A stretch of DNA of 64,000 nt from Bradyrhizobium sp. AZCC 1610 (GTDB lineage: Bacteria; Pseudomonadota; Alphaproteobacteria; Rhizobiales; Xanthobacteraceae): positions 5,179,001 to 5,243,000 of the forward strand of contig NZ_JAZHRR010000001.1 in the NCBI RefSeq assembly GCF_036924515.1. Reading direction: 5' to 3'. Positions within the stretch are counted from its first letter, which is position 1; every line of letters begins with the position of its first letter. The position numbers were made by a program, and so were the translations under genes. Shown here in pieces: positions 34,891 through 43,472 of this stretch. A model generated the notes under the pieces. It worked only from the letters and a program-made list of their open reading frames with translations. It searched no databases and was not told the DNA's origin.

Positions 34891-35658
34891 TTAAAGCAAA
34901 CTTCGCAGCGCCGCCGCTATCATCATCGTGCCGCCGGCCATCACGGCGGCGTCGAGGATCGCGGTGTGGATGTGCACCGGCATGCGCTCGACGAAGGCCT
35001 TTGCGAGGAACGCGCCGGGAATCGCGATGGCGCCGATCAGGAGGGCAAAGGCCAGCACCTGCGCGGTAACGACGCCGGCAATACCGAACACCGAAATCTT
35101 GATGAGGCTGGTCACCACCGAAATCATGGCGTCGGTGGCAATCACCGCCGCTCCCTCGAGCCCAGATGCCATCAACAGCGACAACAGGATCACGCCGGAG
35201 CCTGATGTGCCGCCGACCACCACGCCATAGCCCACCGCGCTGACGCCGAGGCCGGCATCGCCTATCCTGATATCGCGGTGCTTGGCCAACCGGCGCAGCG
35301 GCACGCTCAGGATCAGCATGCTGCCGATCACCAGCGCCGCGCCGGTGCCGGTGAGCCGCGTATAGCCGTAGGCGCCGAGCGCGGTGGTCAATGCGGCCGC
35401 CGCGATCACGATCAGGGCGCGGCGCCGGTCGGCGTAACGGAAATAGGCCACGAAGCGGCTGATATTGGTGATGATCGCTGATATCGCGATGATCGGCACC
35501 ACAGGCTCGGCCCCGATCAGCGGCACCAGCACCAGCGGCATCAAGGCGCCGGTGCCATAGCCGGCAAGACCGCCAACGATGGAGGCCAGCAGCGCCATGC
35601 CGCCAACCAGCACGAGTTGGCCGACCGAGATGTCGGCGAAGCCGGCCAGAATATTCAC
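34891..35658 (-). CDS. TauE/SafE-family sulfite exporter-like membrane protein
   Basis: 255 residues with about eight transmembrane helices. The repeat-like motif 'GGLAGYGTGALMPLVLVPL' in the first half and 'GGTSGSGVILLSLLMASGL' in the second are the two halves of the TauE/SafE fold, related by an inverted duplication. Family members export sulfite, sulfoacetate or related organosulfur anions, but the substrate is not predictable. Its start overlaps the cca stop by 4 bp, so it is probably translated with the minus-strand set that follows. Confidence 0.88.
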   Translation of the reverse strand: MNILAGFADISVGQLVLVGGMALLASIVGGLAGYGTGALMPLVLVPLIGAEPVVPIIAISAIITNISRFVAYFRYADRRRALIVIAAAALTTALGAYGYTRLTGTGAALVIGSMLILSVPLRRLAKHRDIRIGDAGLGVSAVGYGVVVGGTSGSGVILLSLLMASGLEGAAVIATDAMISVVTSLIKISVFGIAGVVTAQVLAFALLIGAIAIPGAFLAKAFVERMPVHIHTAILDAAVMAGGTMMIAAALRSLL

Positions 35659-36914
35659 AGCCGGTGATCGCGGGTGAACCGGGCGGCGGTCTGGTCGGCG
35701 ATCGCGGCAAGCGCGGATGCATCCAGCGGAAAATCCGCGGCCAACCAGGCGTCTTCCGCAAGCGTAAGCACGTGACCGAGCGCGGGCCCCTCGGCAATGC
35801 CGCGGGAGATGAAATCGGCCGCCCTCAGCGGAAATTTCGGCGCGCTCCAGCGCTGCGGCAAAGTTGCCAGGTCGTGCCAGCGCACGGCGCCATTACCGAC
35901 GCCGCCTGCCCGCGCCCACGCCAGCATCAGCCGGTCGCGGTAGGGATCCTCGCCGAGCCGGTAGAGAAGCTGCCGCGCCCGTGCCTCGTCCTTGCTGGCG
36001 AGCCGCCACCAGCGATGGCCCATCGAGTCCAGTGCCTTGGCTTCCGCGTTGGACAGCCGAAGCCGCGCCGAGACGCGCCTGGCGTCCTCGGTGACGGCGA
36101 CCGTGAGCGCGGCGAGCCGGCGCACGGCGTTCGGCGGCAGCCCCAGCGCGTGTTCGGCCGCTATCATAGCCGCGAACGTTCCGGTGTAGGCGACACCGCC
36201 GAAGATCGGCAGCAGCAGCCCGGCATCCGCCATCGCCTGAACCGCAACCGCGGCCCCTTCCGCAATCAACAGCTTCAACATCTCCATCCGCACGCGTTCG
36301 GCGGAAAGGCCTGAGAGCCCCGCGCGCCCGTCAATGCAGGCGAGATATCCGGCGCGGTCGGGCTCACCCGCCCCGTAGGCGGCATGCATGCGGAAGAAGC
36401 GCAGGATGCGCAAATAATCCTCAGCGATGCGCTGGCTGGCATCGCCGATGAAGCGCACGCGTTTGGCTTCGATGTCGGCCAGCCCGCCGACATGATCATG
36501 CACGATGCCGTCGGCATCGACGGATAGCCCGTTGATGGTGAAGTCGCGCCGTTCCGCATCGCGAACCCAGTCGCGCCCGAACGCAACCTTGGCCTTGCGG
36601 CCAAAGGTCTCCGTATCCTCGCGCAAGGTCGTGACCTCGAACGGATGCGATTCGACGACCAGCGTGACCGTGCCGTGGTCGATGCCGGTCGGCACGCATT
36701 TGATGCCGGCTGCCTTGGCGCGGCGGACGACCTCGTCGGGCAGCGCCGTGGTCGCGATGTCGATATCACCAAGGGGAATTTTCAGAAGCGCGTTGCGCAC
36801 GGCGCCGCCGATCACGCGGGCTTCCTCGCCATCGCCATTGAGCAACGCGAGCACGCGCGCGGCCGGCCCGGATCTGAGCCAGGGCGCGTCCGACAGCACG
36901 CGTGCCTCGCTCAT
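35655..36914 (-). CDS. cca: CCA tRNA nucleotidyltransferase
   Basis: 419-residue class II enzyme that adds the CCA end to tRNA. The nucleotidyltransferase core is clear: 'RVIGGAVRNALL' (binding helix), 'GDIDIATTALPDEV' with the two catalytic Asp in D-I-D, 'GRDWVRDAERRDFTINGLSVDADG' (the RRDFTINGL signature) and 'RFIGDASQRIAEDYLRILRFFRMHAAYG'. The C-terminal half, from about 180, is the helical tRNA-binding part. It overlaps DUF6111 and tauE by 4 bp on each side, an arrangement of translational coupling. Confidence 0.93.
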   Translation of the reverse strand: MSEARVLSDAPWLRSGPAARVLALLNGDGEEARVIGGAVRNALLKIPLGDIDIATTALPDEVVRRAKAAGIKCVPTGIDHGTVTLVVESHPFEVTTLREDTETFGRKAKVAFGRDWVRDAERRDFTINGLSVDADGIVHDHVGGLADIEAKRVRFIGDASQRIAEDYLRILRFFRMHAAYGAGEPDRAGYLACIDGRAGLSGLSAERVRMEMLKLLIAEGAAVAVQAMADAGLLLPIFGGVAYTGTFAAMIAAEHALGLPPNAVRRLAALTVAVTEDARRVSARLRLSNAEAKALDSMGHRWWRLASKDEARARQLLYRLGEDPYRDRLMLAWARAGGVGNGAVRWHDLATLPQRWSAPKFPLRAADFISRGIAEGPALGHVLTLAEDAWLAADFPLDASALAAIADQTAARFTRDHRL

Positions 36915-37174
36915 TTCTCGACTCCGTCAACCAGCTTGCCGTCTTCAAGATGCGCGGGAACGTAGGTCGAATCCGGCGGCGCGCCGGAGAATTGCGCGAG
37001 CAGGACGAAGCTGATCACGACCAGCAGCAGCGATCCCAGCACCAGCTTGGCGACCAGATGCGCCGGCCATGACGAGGACGCGAACACGCCGGCGCGGGTG
37101 GCGATCAGAAACAGCGCATAGGCCACGAACGGGATCAGAAAAATCGCGATCTCGGTCAGGATCGGACGGATCAT
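36911..37174 (-). CDS. DUF6111 family membrane protein
   Basis: 87 residues with two transmembrane segments ('EIAIFLIPFVAYALFLIATRAG' and 'LVLGSLLLVVISFVLLAQFSG'), then a short polar tail ('YVPAHLEDGKLVDGVEK'). It fits DUF6111, small rhizobial proteins usually found between NUDIX and cca, as here. It overlaps both neighbours by 4 bp. No function is known. Confidence 0.85.
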   Translation of the reverse strand: MIRPILTEIAIFLIPFVAYALFLIATRAGVFASSSWPAHLVAKLVLGSLLLVVISFVLLAQFSGAPPDSTYVPAHLEDGKLVDGVEK

Positions 37175-37845
37175 GCGAGATAGATCCGCTCATACAACAC
37201 GCGCAGGATGCCGGCAGTCGCGCCCCAGATGTAACGCTCGGCGAACGGCATGGCGTAATAGGAGCGCTCCATGCCGCGGAATTCCTTGGAATGGATCTGA
37301 TGGTTCTCGGGATTCATCAGGAACGCCAGCGGCACCTCGAAGGCGTCGTCCACCTCGCCTTCGTTGATCTTCAGCTTGAAGCCGGGCTTCACCCGCGCCA
37401 CCGTCGGCAGGATGCGAAATCCGAATGCGGTTCCGTAGAGATCGAGATAGCCGATCGGCTCGATGAAGTCGCGCTTGAGGCCGACCTCCTCCTCCGCCTC
37501 GCGCAAGGCGGCGTCGAGCGGAGAAGCATCGGTTGCGTCGATCTTGCCGCCCGGAAATGAAATCTGGCCGGCGTGGCTGGAAAGATGCGGCGAGCGCTGC
37601 GTCAGCAACACGGTCGGCTCGCGGTGATCGACCACCGGGATCAGCACCGCCGCAGGCCGCACCGGCTGCTCGCGTGCCACGATCTCGAGCATGCGGTCGT
37701 TGCCCGCGTCACCAGTTTTCGGAATGATATCGGGATCGACCAGGCCGGGGGGCACGTCGAAGTTCAGCCTGGCCTGGCTCCGCGCGAAGAACTCCGCTGA
37801 GTTGATCGGAGCCGCCTCCATCTTTTTCAGCATCGGCTCGTTCAA
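37171..37845 (-). CDS. NUDIX hydrolase, CoA pyrophosphatase-like
   Basis: 224 residues. 'SSHAGQISFPGGKIDATDA' with 'AALREAEEEVGL' forms the NUDIX box (GX5EX7REUXEEXGU) with a Thr/Asp variation in the first acidic position. 'FPGGK' and the preceding 'LTQRSPHLSSHAGQISF' are typical of CoA pyrophosphatases such as NudL, which hydrolyse CoA to phosphopantetheine. The neighbouring DUF1285 and DUF6111 genes overlap by a few bases. Confidence 0.9.
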   Translation of the reverse strand: MNEPMLKKMEAAPINSAEFFARSQARLNFDVPPGLVDPDIIPKTGDAGNDRMLEIVAREQPVRPAAVLIPVVDHREPTVLLTQRSPHLSSHAGQISFPGGKIDATDASPLDAALREAEEEVGLKRDFIEPIGYLDLYGTAFGFRILPTVARVKPGFKLKINEGEVDDAFEVPLAFLMNPENHQIHSKEFRGMERSYYAMPFAERYIWGATAGILRVLYERIYLA

Positions 37846-38453
37846 ACCGCGTCCCTCACCTGCTTCGCGTCCGCCATCGTAAAGAACTCGCCGCCAGACT
37901 CGATGCCGAACATCGGCTGACCATCGACCACCCGCTCTTCCCCCATGTCAACCAGATCGTAATAGAGCGCGCGGGTCACTTTCGCCCACAGATCGGCGCG
38001 AACGTGAAGGTAGGGCGTCAGCCCGCCGTCGGCGGCCATCTCGAACCGCAGGCGATGGGCGGAATCGCATGGCACCCAGTCGTCAACGTTGGTGCGAAAG
38101 CGCAGCAGCCGGCCGCGATCGCCGGCCTCGTTTTGCATCTCCACCGCAAGGAACGGCGCATCGTCCACGCGGATGCCGACCTTCTCGACCGGGGTCACGA
38201 GAAAGTGCTTGCCGTCCTCGCGCTTGAGAATGGTCGAAAACAGCCGCACCAGCGCCGGCCGCCCGATCGGCGTGCCCATGTAGAACCACGTACCATCGCT
38301 GGCGATTCGCATGTCGAGATCGCCGCAGAACGGCGGATTCCACAGATGTACCGGGGGCAGCCCCTTGCCGGCGGGGGTAGCATTGGCGGCTTCCCTCGCA
38401 GCGACAGTTAGTCCTTCGAGGCCATGAGTGCCGGTTTGCCCTTGCTTCGCCAT
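37842..38453 (-). CDS. DUF1285 family protein
   Basis: 203 residues. The family blocks are present: 'PVHLWNPPFCGDLDMRIASDGTW', 'GTPIGRPALVRLFSTILKRE', 'FLVTPVEKVGIRVDDAPFLAV' and 'RFRTNVDDWVPCDSAHRLRF', then 'PYLHVRADLWAKVTRALYYDLVDMG'. Crystal structures of DUF1285 show a duplicated PH-like/HotDog-like fold, and the role is unknown. The ATG at 38453 (MAKQGQTG) is preferred to one 15 codons upstream. It is the first gene of the minus-strand set and is divergent from moxR. Confidence 0.85.
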   Translation of the reverse strand: MAKQGQTGTHGLEGLTVAAREAANATPAGKGLPPVHLWNPPFCGDLDMRIASDGTWFYMGTPIGRPALVRLFSTILKREDGKHFLVTPVEKVGIRVDDAPFLAVEMQNEAGDRGRLLRFRTNVDDWVPCDSAHRLRFEMAADGGLTPYLHVRADLWAKVTRALYYDLVDMGEERVVDGQPMFGIESGGEFFTMADAKQVRDAV

Positions 38454-38713
38454 TGTTTGCCCTGAGTCTCGGCGCCTCATCTGGCACGATTGGTGCACGT
38501 ATACCGAGATATATGTTCCCGACGATTTGCGTCCGTACTATTGCGGATCAAGTCGCCACATCGTGATGCCGTTCATACCCTGAAATACCGATAATGTGGG
38601 GATAGTTTAATTCAACGAATACATGGCCTTTGCACAAGTTTAGCATGAGGTTGGTGGCATGACGACGCAACCATCGGCGTCATGAAGCGGTTAGACGGTT
38701 GAAGGAGAAAGAC
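38454..38713. promoter_or_regulatory. Divergent promoter region, DUF1285 set versus moxR operon
   Basis: This 260-bp interval is AT-richer than its flanks, notably 38575-38640 (runs such as TATACCGAGATATATG and ATAGTTTAATTC), and separates two divergent operons, so promoters for both probably lie here. No operator palindrome is evident. Confidence 0.5.
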
Positions 38714-39715
38714 ATGGCGGGTGCAGACGGTGTCGAGAAACTCGAGGACGCGATCGTCCGGTCGGCCGAGCAGGTGGCCGGCCAGATCCGCGCCGCGAAA
38801 GAAGCGATCTCCACCGTCATCTTCGGTCAGGACCGGGTGATCGAAAACACCCTGGTGACGATCCTGTCCGGCGGTCATGCGCTCCTGATCGGGGTTCCCG
38901 GCCTCGCCAAGACCAAGCTGGTCGAAACGCTGGGCATCACGCTTGGGTTGGACGCCAAGCGCATCCAGTTCACGCCGGACCTGATGCCCTCGGACATTCT
39001 GGGCGCCGAGGTGCTGGACGAGAGCAATACCGGCAAGCGGTCGTTCCGCTTCATCTCCGGACCGGTGTTCGCGCAGCTCCTGATGGCCGACGAGATCAAC
39101 CGCGCCAGCCCGCGTACGCAATCGGCGCTGCTGCAAGCCATGCAGGAACAGCACATCACCGTTGCAGGCGCGCGGCATGATCTCCCCAAACCGTTCCACG
39201 TACTCGCCACGCAAAACCCGCTGGAGCAGGAAGGCACCTATCCGCTGCCCGAGGCGCAGCTCGACCGCTTCCTGATGGAGATCGACGTCGATTATCCCGA
39301 TCGCGACGCCGAACGCCGTATCCTGTTCGAAACGACGGGCGCGGAAGAGACGCTCGCCAAGGCCTCGATGAACGCGGAAATCCTGATCGCGGCGCAGCGG
39401 CTGGTGCGGCGCCTGCCGGTCGGCGACAGCGTCGTCGAGGCGATCCTGTCGCTGGTGCGCGCCGCGCGTCCGAGTTCCGAAGACGGCGGCGACAAGCTGA
39501 TCGCCTGGGGACCGGGCCCGCGCGCCAGCCAGTCGCTGATGCTGGCGGTCCGCGCCCGCGCGCTGCTCGACGGCCGCCTCGCGCCCTCGATCGACGACGT
39601 GCTCGATCTCGCCGAACCCATTCTCAAACACCGCATGGCGCTGACTTTCTCGGCGCGCGCGGAAGGCCGCACCATTCCCGACGTAATCAGACAATTGAAG
39701 ACGCGGATCGGTTGA
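38714..39715 (+). CDS. MoxR-family AAA+ ATPase
   Basis: 333 residues. Walker A is 'GVPGLAKTKLVETLG', Walker B with sensor is 'LLMADEINRASPRTQSALLQAM' and the arginine-finger region 'LATQNPLEQEGTYPLPEAQLDRFLM' is typical of MoxR proteins, which act as chaperones for metalloenzymes and surface protein assembly with VWA-domain partners. The ATG at 38714 follows AAGGAG; the TTG 15 bases upstream is rejected. Its TGA overlaps the start of DUF58 by one base, the usual moxR-DUF58-BatA layout. Confidence 0.93.
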   Translation: MAGADGVEKLEDAIVRSAEQVAGQIRAAKEAISTVIFGQDRVIENTLVTILSGGHALLIGVPGLAKTKLVETLGITLGLDAKRIQFTPDLMPSDILGAEVLDESNTGKRSFRFISGPVFAQLLMADEINRASPRTQSALLQAMQEQHITVAGARHDLPKPFHVLATQNPLEQEGTYPLPEAQLDRFLMEIDVDYPDRDAERRILFETTGAEETLAKASMNAEILIAAQRLVRRLPVGDSVVEAILSLVRAARPSSEDGGDKLIAWGPGPRASQSLMLAVRARALLDGRLAPSIDDVLDLAEPILKHRMALTFSARAEGRTIPDVIRQLKTRIG

Positions 39716-40659
39716 TGGCCGCAGAGACCAGCCACGAGACCAGGGAGATTTTAGCAATCCGACGTGCCGATGGCGAAAGCCGAACGCTCGCCGCTTCGCT
39801 CCCCCGTCTCGTGCTCGAAGCCCGCCGTATCGCTGCCAACGTCATCCATGGCCTGCATGGCAGACGCCGTGCCGGCGCCGGCGAGAGCTTTTGGCAGTAT
39901 CGCCGCTTCGTCTCCGGCGAGCCGTCGCAGAATGTCGACTGGCGGCGTTCGGCGCGCGACGATCATCTCTATGTCCGCGAGCAGGAATGGGAGGCCGCCC
40001 ATACGGTGTGGCTGTGGCCCGACCGTTCGCCGTCGATGGTGTTTGCTTCAAAGGGTGCGCGCGACAGCAAGCTTGAGCGCGGGCTGATCGTTACGTTTGC
40101 GCTCGCCGAACTCCTGGTCTCGGGCGGCGAACGCGTCGGCATTCCTGGCCTGATGAACCCGACCGCAAGCCGCAACGTGATCGACAAGATGGCACAGGCG
40201 ATGCTGCACGACGATGCGGTGCGCGCGAGCCTGCCGCCGTCCTTTGTCCCGTCGGCGCTGGCCGAAATTGTCGTGCTGTCCGATTTGTGGTCGCCGATGA
40301 GCGAGATCAGGATGATGCTCGCAGGGCTTTCAGCCTCCGGCGCCCATGGTTCTCTGATCCAGGTCGTCGATCCCGCCGAAGAAACCTTTCCCTACGCCGG
40401 CCGGGTCGAATTCGTCGAGCCGGAAGGATTCGGCGTCGTTACCGCCGGCCGCGCCGAGAGCTGGGCCAGCGACTATGTGGCGCGCGTCGCACTGCATCGC
40501 GACGAGATCCGCAGCGAGACCAACAAGCTCGACTGGCTGTTCTCGACCCATACCACCAGCCGTTCCGCCGCCGAGCTCCTGCTGTTCCTGCATTCGGGCA
40601 TGATGGCAGCCAAGGGAAGCGCGCGCGGCTCGACCGTCAAGGCGGGGCGTAGCGCATGA
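39715..40659 (+). CDS. DUF58 domain protein (BatA operon)
   Basis: 314 residues. 'GRRRAGAGESFWQYRRFVSGEPSQNVDWRRSARDDHLYVREQEWE' is the DUF58 signature (R-x-Y, D-W-x-x-SAR-x-x-x-L-Y-V-R-E), with the metal-like Asp. The remainder ('SKGARDSKLERGLIVTFALAELLVSGGERVGI', 'VLSDLWSPMSEIRMML') is a VWA-like domain with a partly degenerate MIDAS. It overlaps moxR by one base and the next gene by four, so all are expressed together; the operon is thought to control membrane protein folding or stress tolerance, and the target is unknown. Confidence 0.9.
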   Translation: MAAETSHETREILAIRRADGESRTLAASLPRLVLEARRIAANVIHGLHGRRRAGAGESFWQYRRFVSGEPSQNVDWRRSARDDHLYVREQEWEAAHTVWLWPDRSPSMVFASKGARDSKLERGLIVTFALAELLVSGGERVGIPGLMNPTASRNVIDKMAQAMLHDDAVRASLPPSFVPSALAEIVVLSDLWSPMSEIRMMLAGLSASGAHGSLIQVVDPAEETFPYAGRVEFVEPEGFGVVTAGRAESWASDYVARVALHRDEIRSETNKLDWLFSTHTTSRSAAELLLFLHSGMMAAKGSARGSTVKAGRSA

Positions 40660-43469
40660 TCGCGGGGCTCCCCCTCACCTTTGCGCAACCGCTGCTCCTG
40701 CTGGGCCTGCTGAGCCTGCCGGTGCTGTGGTGGCTGCTGCGCGTCATGCCGCCGCGGCCGAGGCGGATCGAGTTTCCGCCGACGCGGCTCTTGTTCGACA
40801 TCAGGCCCAGGGAAGAAACCCCGTCGCGGACCCCGTGGTGGCTGACGGCGTTGCGCCTCGCCGCCGCCGCACTGGTCATCCTTGCCGCCGCCGGCCCGAT
40901 CTGGAATCCGCAGACCGGGGTCGGCGGCAGCAACGCGCCGTTGGTGATCCTGCTCGATGACGGCTGGAGCGCGGCTGCAAGCTGGGACACGCGGGTCAAG
41001 GCAGCGGACGAACTGATCGCCAACGCCGACAACGACCGCCGCGGCATTGCACTGGTTCCGCTCTCCGATCCTGCGCGCGACATCACGCTGATGCCGGCGG
41101 GCACCGCGCGGGTCGCGCTGCGTCAGATCGCGCCAAAGCCCTATTCGGTCGACCGCGTCGACACGCTTGGCGCGCTCGACCGCTTCCTGAAGAGCACCGG
41201 AGATGCCGAGATCGCGTGGCTGTCCGACGGCGTCGACACCGGGCGCGGCGCCGAATTTGTCGAAAATCTCGGCAAGACCATTAGCGATCGCAAGCTGACG
41301 GTGTTCGAGGGCGGCGCGGCCCCGGCGCAGGCGCTGGTCGCCGCTGAAAACGCCGCGGCGAAGATGACGGTCAAGGTGCTGCGTACCACCGGGGGCGTCG
41401 CAGCCGGTGTGGTTCGCGCGCTCGACGCCAAGGGCTCGCCGATCGGCGAGGCGCGCTACGCTTTTGGCATGCAGGATCGCGAGAGCGAAGCGGCGTTCGA
41501 TCTGCCCGTCGAACTGCGCAACGACATTTCGCGGCTGGAAATATCGGGCGAACGATCGGCCGGCGCGGTGCAACTGCTCGACAAGCGATGGCGGCGGCGC
41601 GCCGTCGGCGTCGTCACCGGCGCCACCAGCGATACCGCCCAACCGCTATTGGCATCGACCTTCTACCTCACCCGCGCATTGTCGCCATTCGCCGACATTC
41701 GGCTGGGCGACCGCGGCGCGGCGCAACAGGTGATCGCGCAATTCCTCGATCAGCGGTTGCCGATGATCGTGCTCGCCGATGTCGGCACGCTGTCGCCGGA
41801 AATCCGCGAGCGGCTGAATGCATGGATCGATCAGGGCGGCGTGCTGGTACGTTTCGCCGGCCCGCGTCTGGCGCAGGCCGATGACGATTTGGTGCCGGTG
41901 AAACTGCGTCGCGGCGGCCGCATCCTCGGCGGCAGCCTGACCTGGGAAAAGCCGCAGCATCTGGCTTCCTTCGCCGCCGACGGTCCGTTCGCGGGACTTG
42001 CCGTGCCCAAGGACGTCACCGTGAACCGGCAGGTGCTGGCCGAGCCGGATGCGGTGCTCGCAACCAAGACCTGGGCGTCGCTGGAAGACGGCACGCCGCT
42101 GGTGACCGGCGAGCATCGCGGCAGGGGCATTGTCAGCCTGTTCCATATCGGCGCCGACTCGCGCTGGTCGGACCTGCCGATGTCCGGCAGCTTCGTCGAG
42201 ATGCTGCGGCGGATGGTCGACATGTCCGGCTACACCTCGAAGCCCGGCGCGGGCGTTGCAAGCGAAGCGACCAATGTCGAGACCGTGGCGCCGCTGCGCA
42301 CCCTCGACGGTTTCGGCGCATTTGGACCGCCGCCCTCGACCGCCAAGCCGATGCCGGCGGATTATCGCGACCGCGCCACGTCAGATCATCCGCCAGGCTT
42401 CTACGGCCCGGCCGACGGCCCGATCGCGGTCAACACGCTGGCCTCGGCCGATCGCATCGCGCCGCTCGATACATCCTCCTTGCGCGCACAGCGCGCCAGC
42501 TACACCAATGCCGAACCGCGCGATTTGCGCGGCATTCTGCTGTCGTCGTCGCTGGTGCTGTTCCTGATCGACGCGATCGTGGTTGCGATCCTGGGCGCGG
42601 GCCTTGCCGCGTTGTGGCGGCGGCGCACGGCGGCTGCCACCATTCTGTTAGCCCTGATCCTGTCCGCGGCCTCGATCGCGCCTTCGCCGACGCGCGCCCA
42701 GAGCAACGACGAGTTCGCCATCAAGTCGGTGTCGCAGACGCGCCTTGCCTATGTCGTCACCGGAAATGCCGACGTCGATTCCATCGTCAAGGCCGGCATG
42801 GCCGGACTGACGCTGTTCCTGGCGCAGCGCACGGCGCTGGAGGCCGGCGATCCCGTCGGCGTCGATCCCGCGCGCGACGAACTGGCGTTCTTTCCGCTGA
42901 TCTACTGGCCGGTGGTGCCGGGCGCGCCGAAGCCGCCGCAGGATGCCATCAACCGCATCGACGCTTACATGAAACAGGGCGGCACGGTTGTGTTCGATAC
43001 GCGCGATGCCGTCGAGGCGCCGCCGGGCGAGAACGGCGCGGCGCAGACGCCGGGCATGCGCACCTTGCGCGAAATTCTCTCCTCGCTCGACGTGCCTGAA
43101 CTGGAGCCGGTGCCGCGCGAGCACGTGCTGACCAAGACGTTTTACCTGCTGCGCGATTTCCCCGGCCGCTTCAACTCGGGCCAGACCTGGGTCGAGACCC
43201 TGCCGCGCGAGGATGACGACGACGCAGCCTCGCGCCCGGCGCGCGGCGGCGACGGCGTCTCGCCCATCATCATCACCTCGAACGATCTGGCCGGCGCCTG
43301 GGCGCACCGCCCGGACGGCCAGCCGATGCTGCCGCTGACACCCGGCGAGCCACGCCAGCGCGAATTCGCGTTCCGCTCCGGCGTCAACATCGTGATGTAC
43401 ACCCTGACCGGCAACTACAAGGCCGATCAGGTCCACGCACCCGCTCTGATCGAGCGGTTGGGGCAGTAG
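40656..43469 (+). CDS. BatA-N / DUF4159 membrane protein
   Basis: 937 residues. Two N-terminal membrane helices ('TFAQPLLLLGLLSLPVLWWLL', 'WLTALRLAAAALVILAAAGPI') belong to the BatA-type domain, followed by a VWA-like region ('LVILLDDGWSAAASW'). About residues 610-690 hold another pair of helices ('GILLSSSLVLFLIDAIVVAIL'), and the C-terminal 260 residues are DUF4159 ('KSVSQTRLAYVVTGNADVD', 'IYWPVVPGAP', 'GTVVFDTRDAVEAPPGENG'). This fits the third gene of the moxR-type cluster and is located in the inner membrane. DUF4159 resembles an amidotransferase-like fold but no catalytic triad is apparent. Confidence 0.88.
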   Translation: MIAGLPLTFAQPLLLLGLLSLPVLWWLLRVMPPRPRRIEFPPTRLLFDIRPREETPSRTPWWLTALRLAAAALVILAAAGPIWNPQTGVGGSNAPLVILLDDGWSAAASWDTRVKAADELIANADNDRRGIALVPLSDPARDITLMPAGTARVALRQIAPKPYSVDRVDTLGALDRFLKSTGDAEIAWLSDGVDTGRGAEFVENLGKTISDRKLTVFEGGAAPAQALVAAENAAAKMTVKVLRTTGGVAAGVVRALDAKGSPIGEARYAFGMQDRESEAAFDLPVELRNDISRLEISGERSAGAVQLLDKRWRRRAVGVVTGATSDTAQPLLASTFYLTRALSPFADIRLGDRGAAQQVIAQFLDQRLPMIVLADVGTLSPEIRERLNAWIDQGGVLVRFAGPRLAQADDDLVPVKLRRGGRILGGSLTWEKPQHLASFAADGPFAGLAVPKDVTVNRQVLAEPDAVLATKTWASLEDGTPLVTGEHRGRGIVSLFHIGADSRWSDLPMSGSFVEMLRRMVDMSGYTSKPGAGVASEATNVETVAPLRTLDGFGAFGPPPSTAKPMPADYRDRATSDHPPGFYGPADGPIAVNTLASADRIAPLDTSSLRAQRASYTNAEPRDLRGILLSSSLVLFLIDAIVVAILGAGLAALWRRRTAAATILLALILSAASIAPSPTRAQSNDEFAIKSVSQTRLAYVVTGNADVDSIVKAGMAGLTLFLAQRTALEAGDPVGVDPARDELAFFPLIYWPVVPGAPKPPQDAINRIDAYMKQGGTVVFDTRDAVEAPPGENGAAQTPGMRTLREILSSLDVPELEPVPREHVLTKTFYLLRDFPGRFNSGQTWVETLPREDDDDAASRPARGGDGVSPIIITSNDLAGAWAHRPDGQPMLPLTPGEPRQREFAFRSGVNIVMYTLTGNYKADQVHAPALIERLGQ

Positions 43470-43472
43470 GCC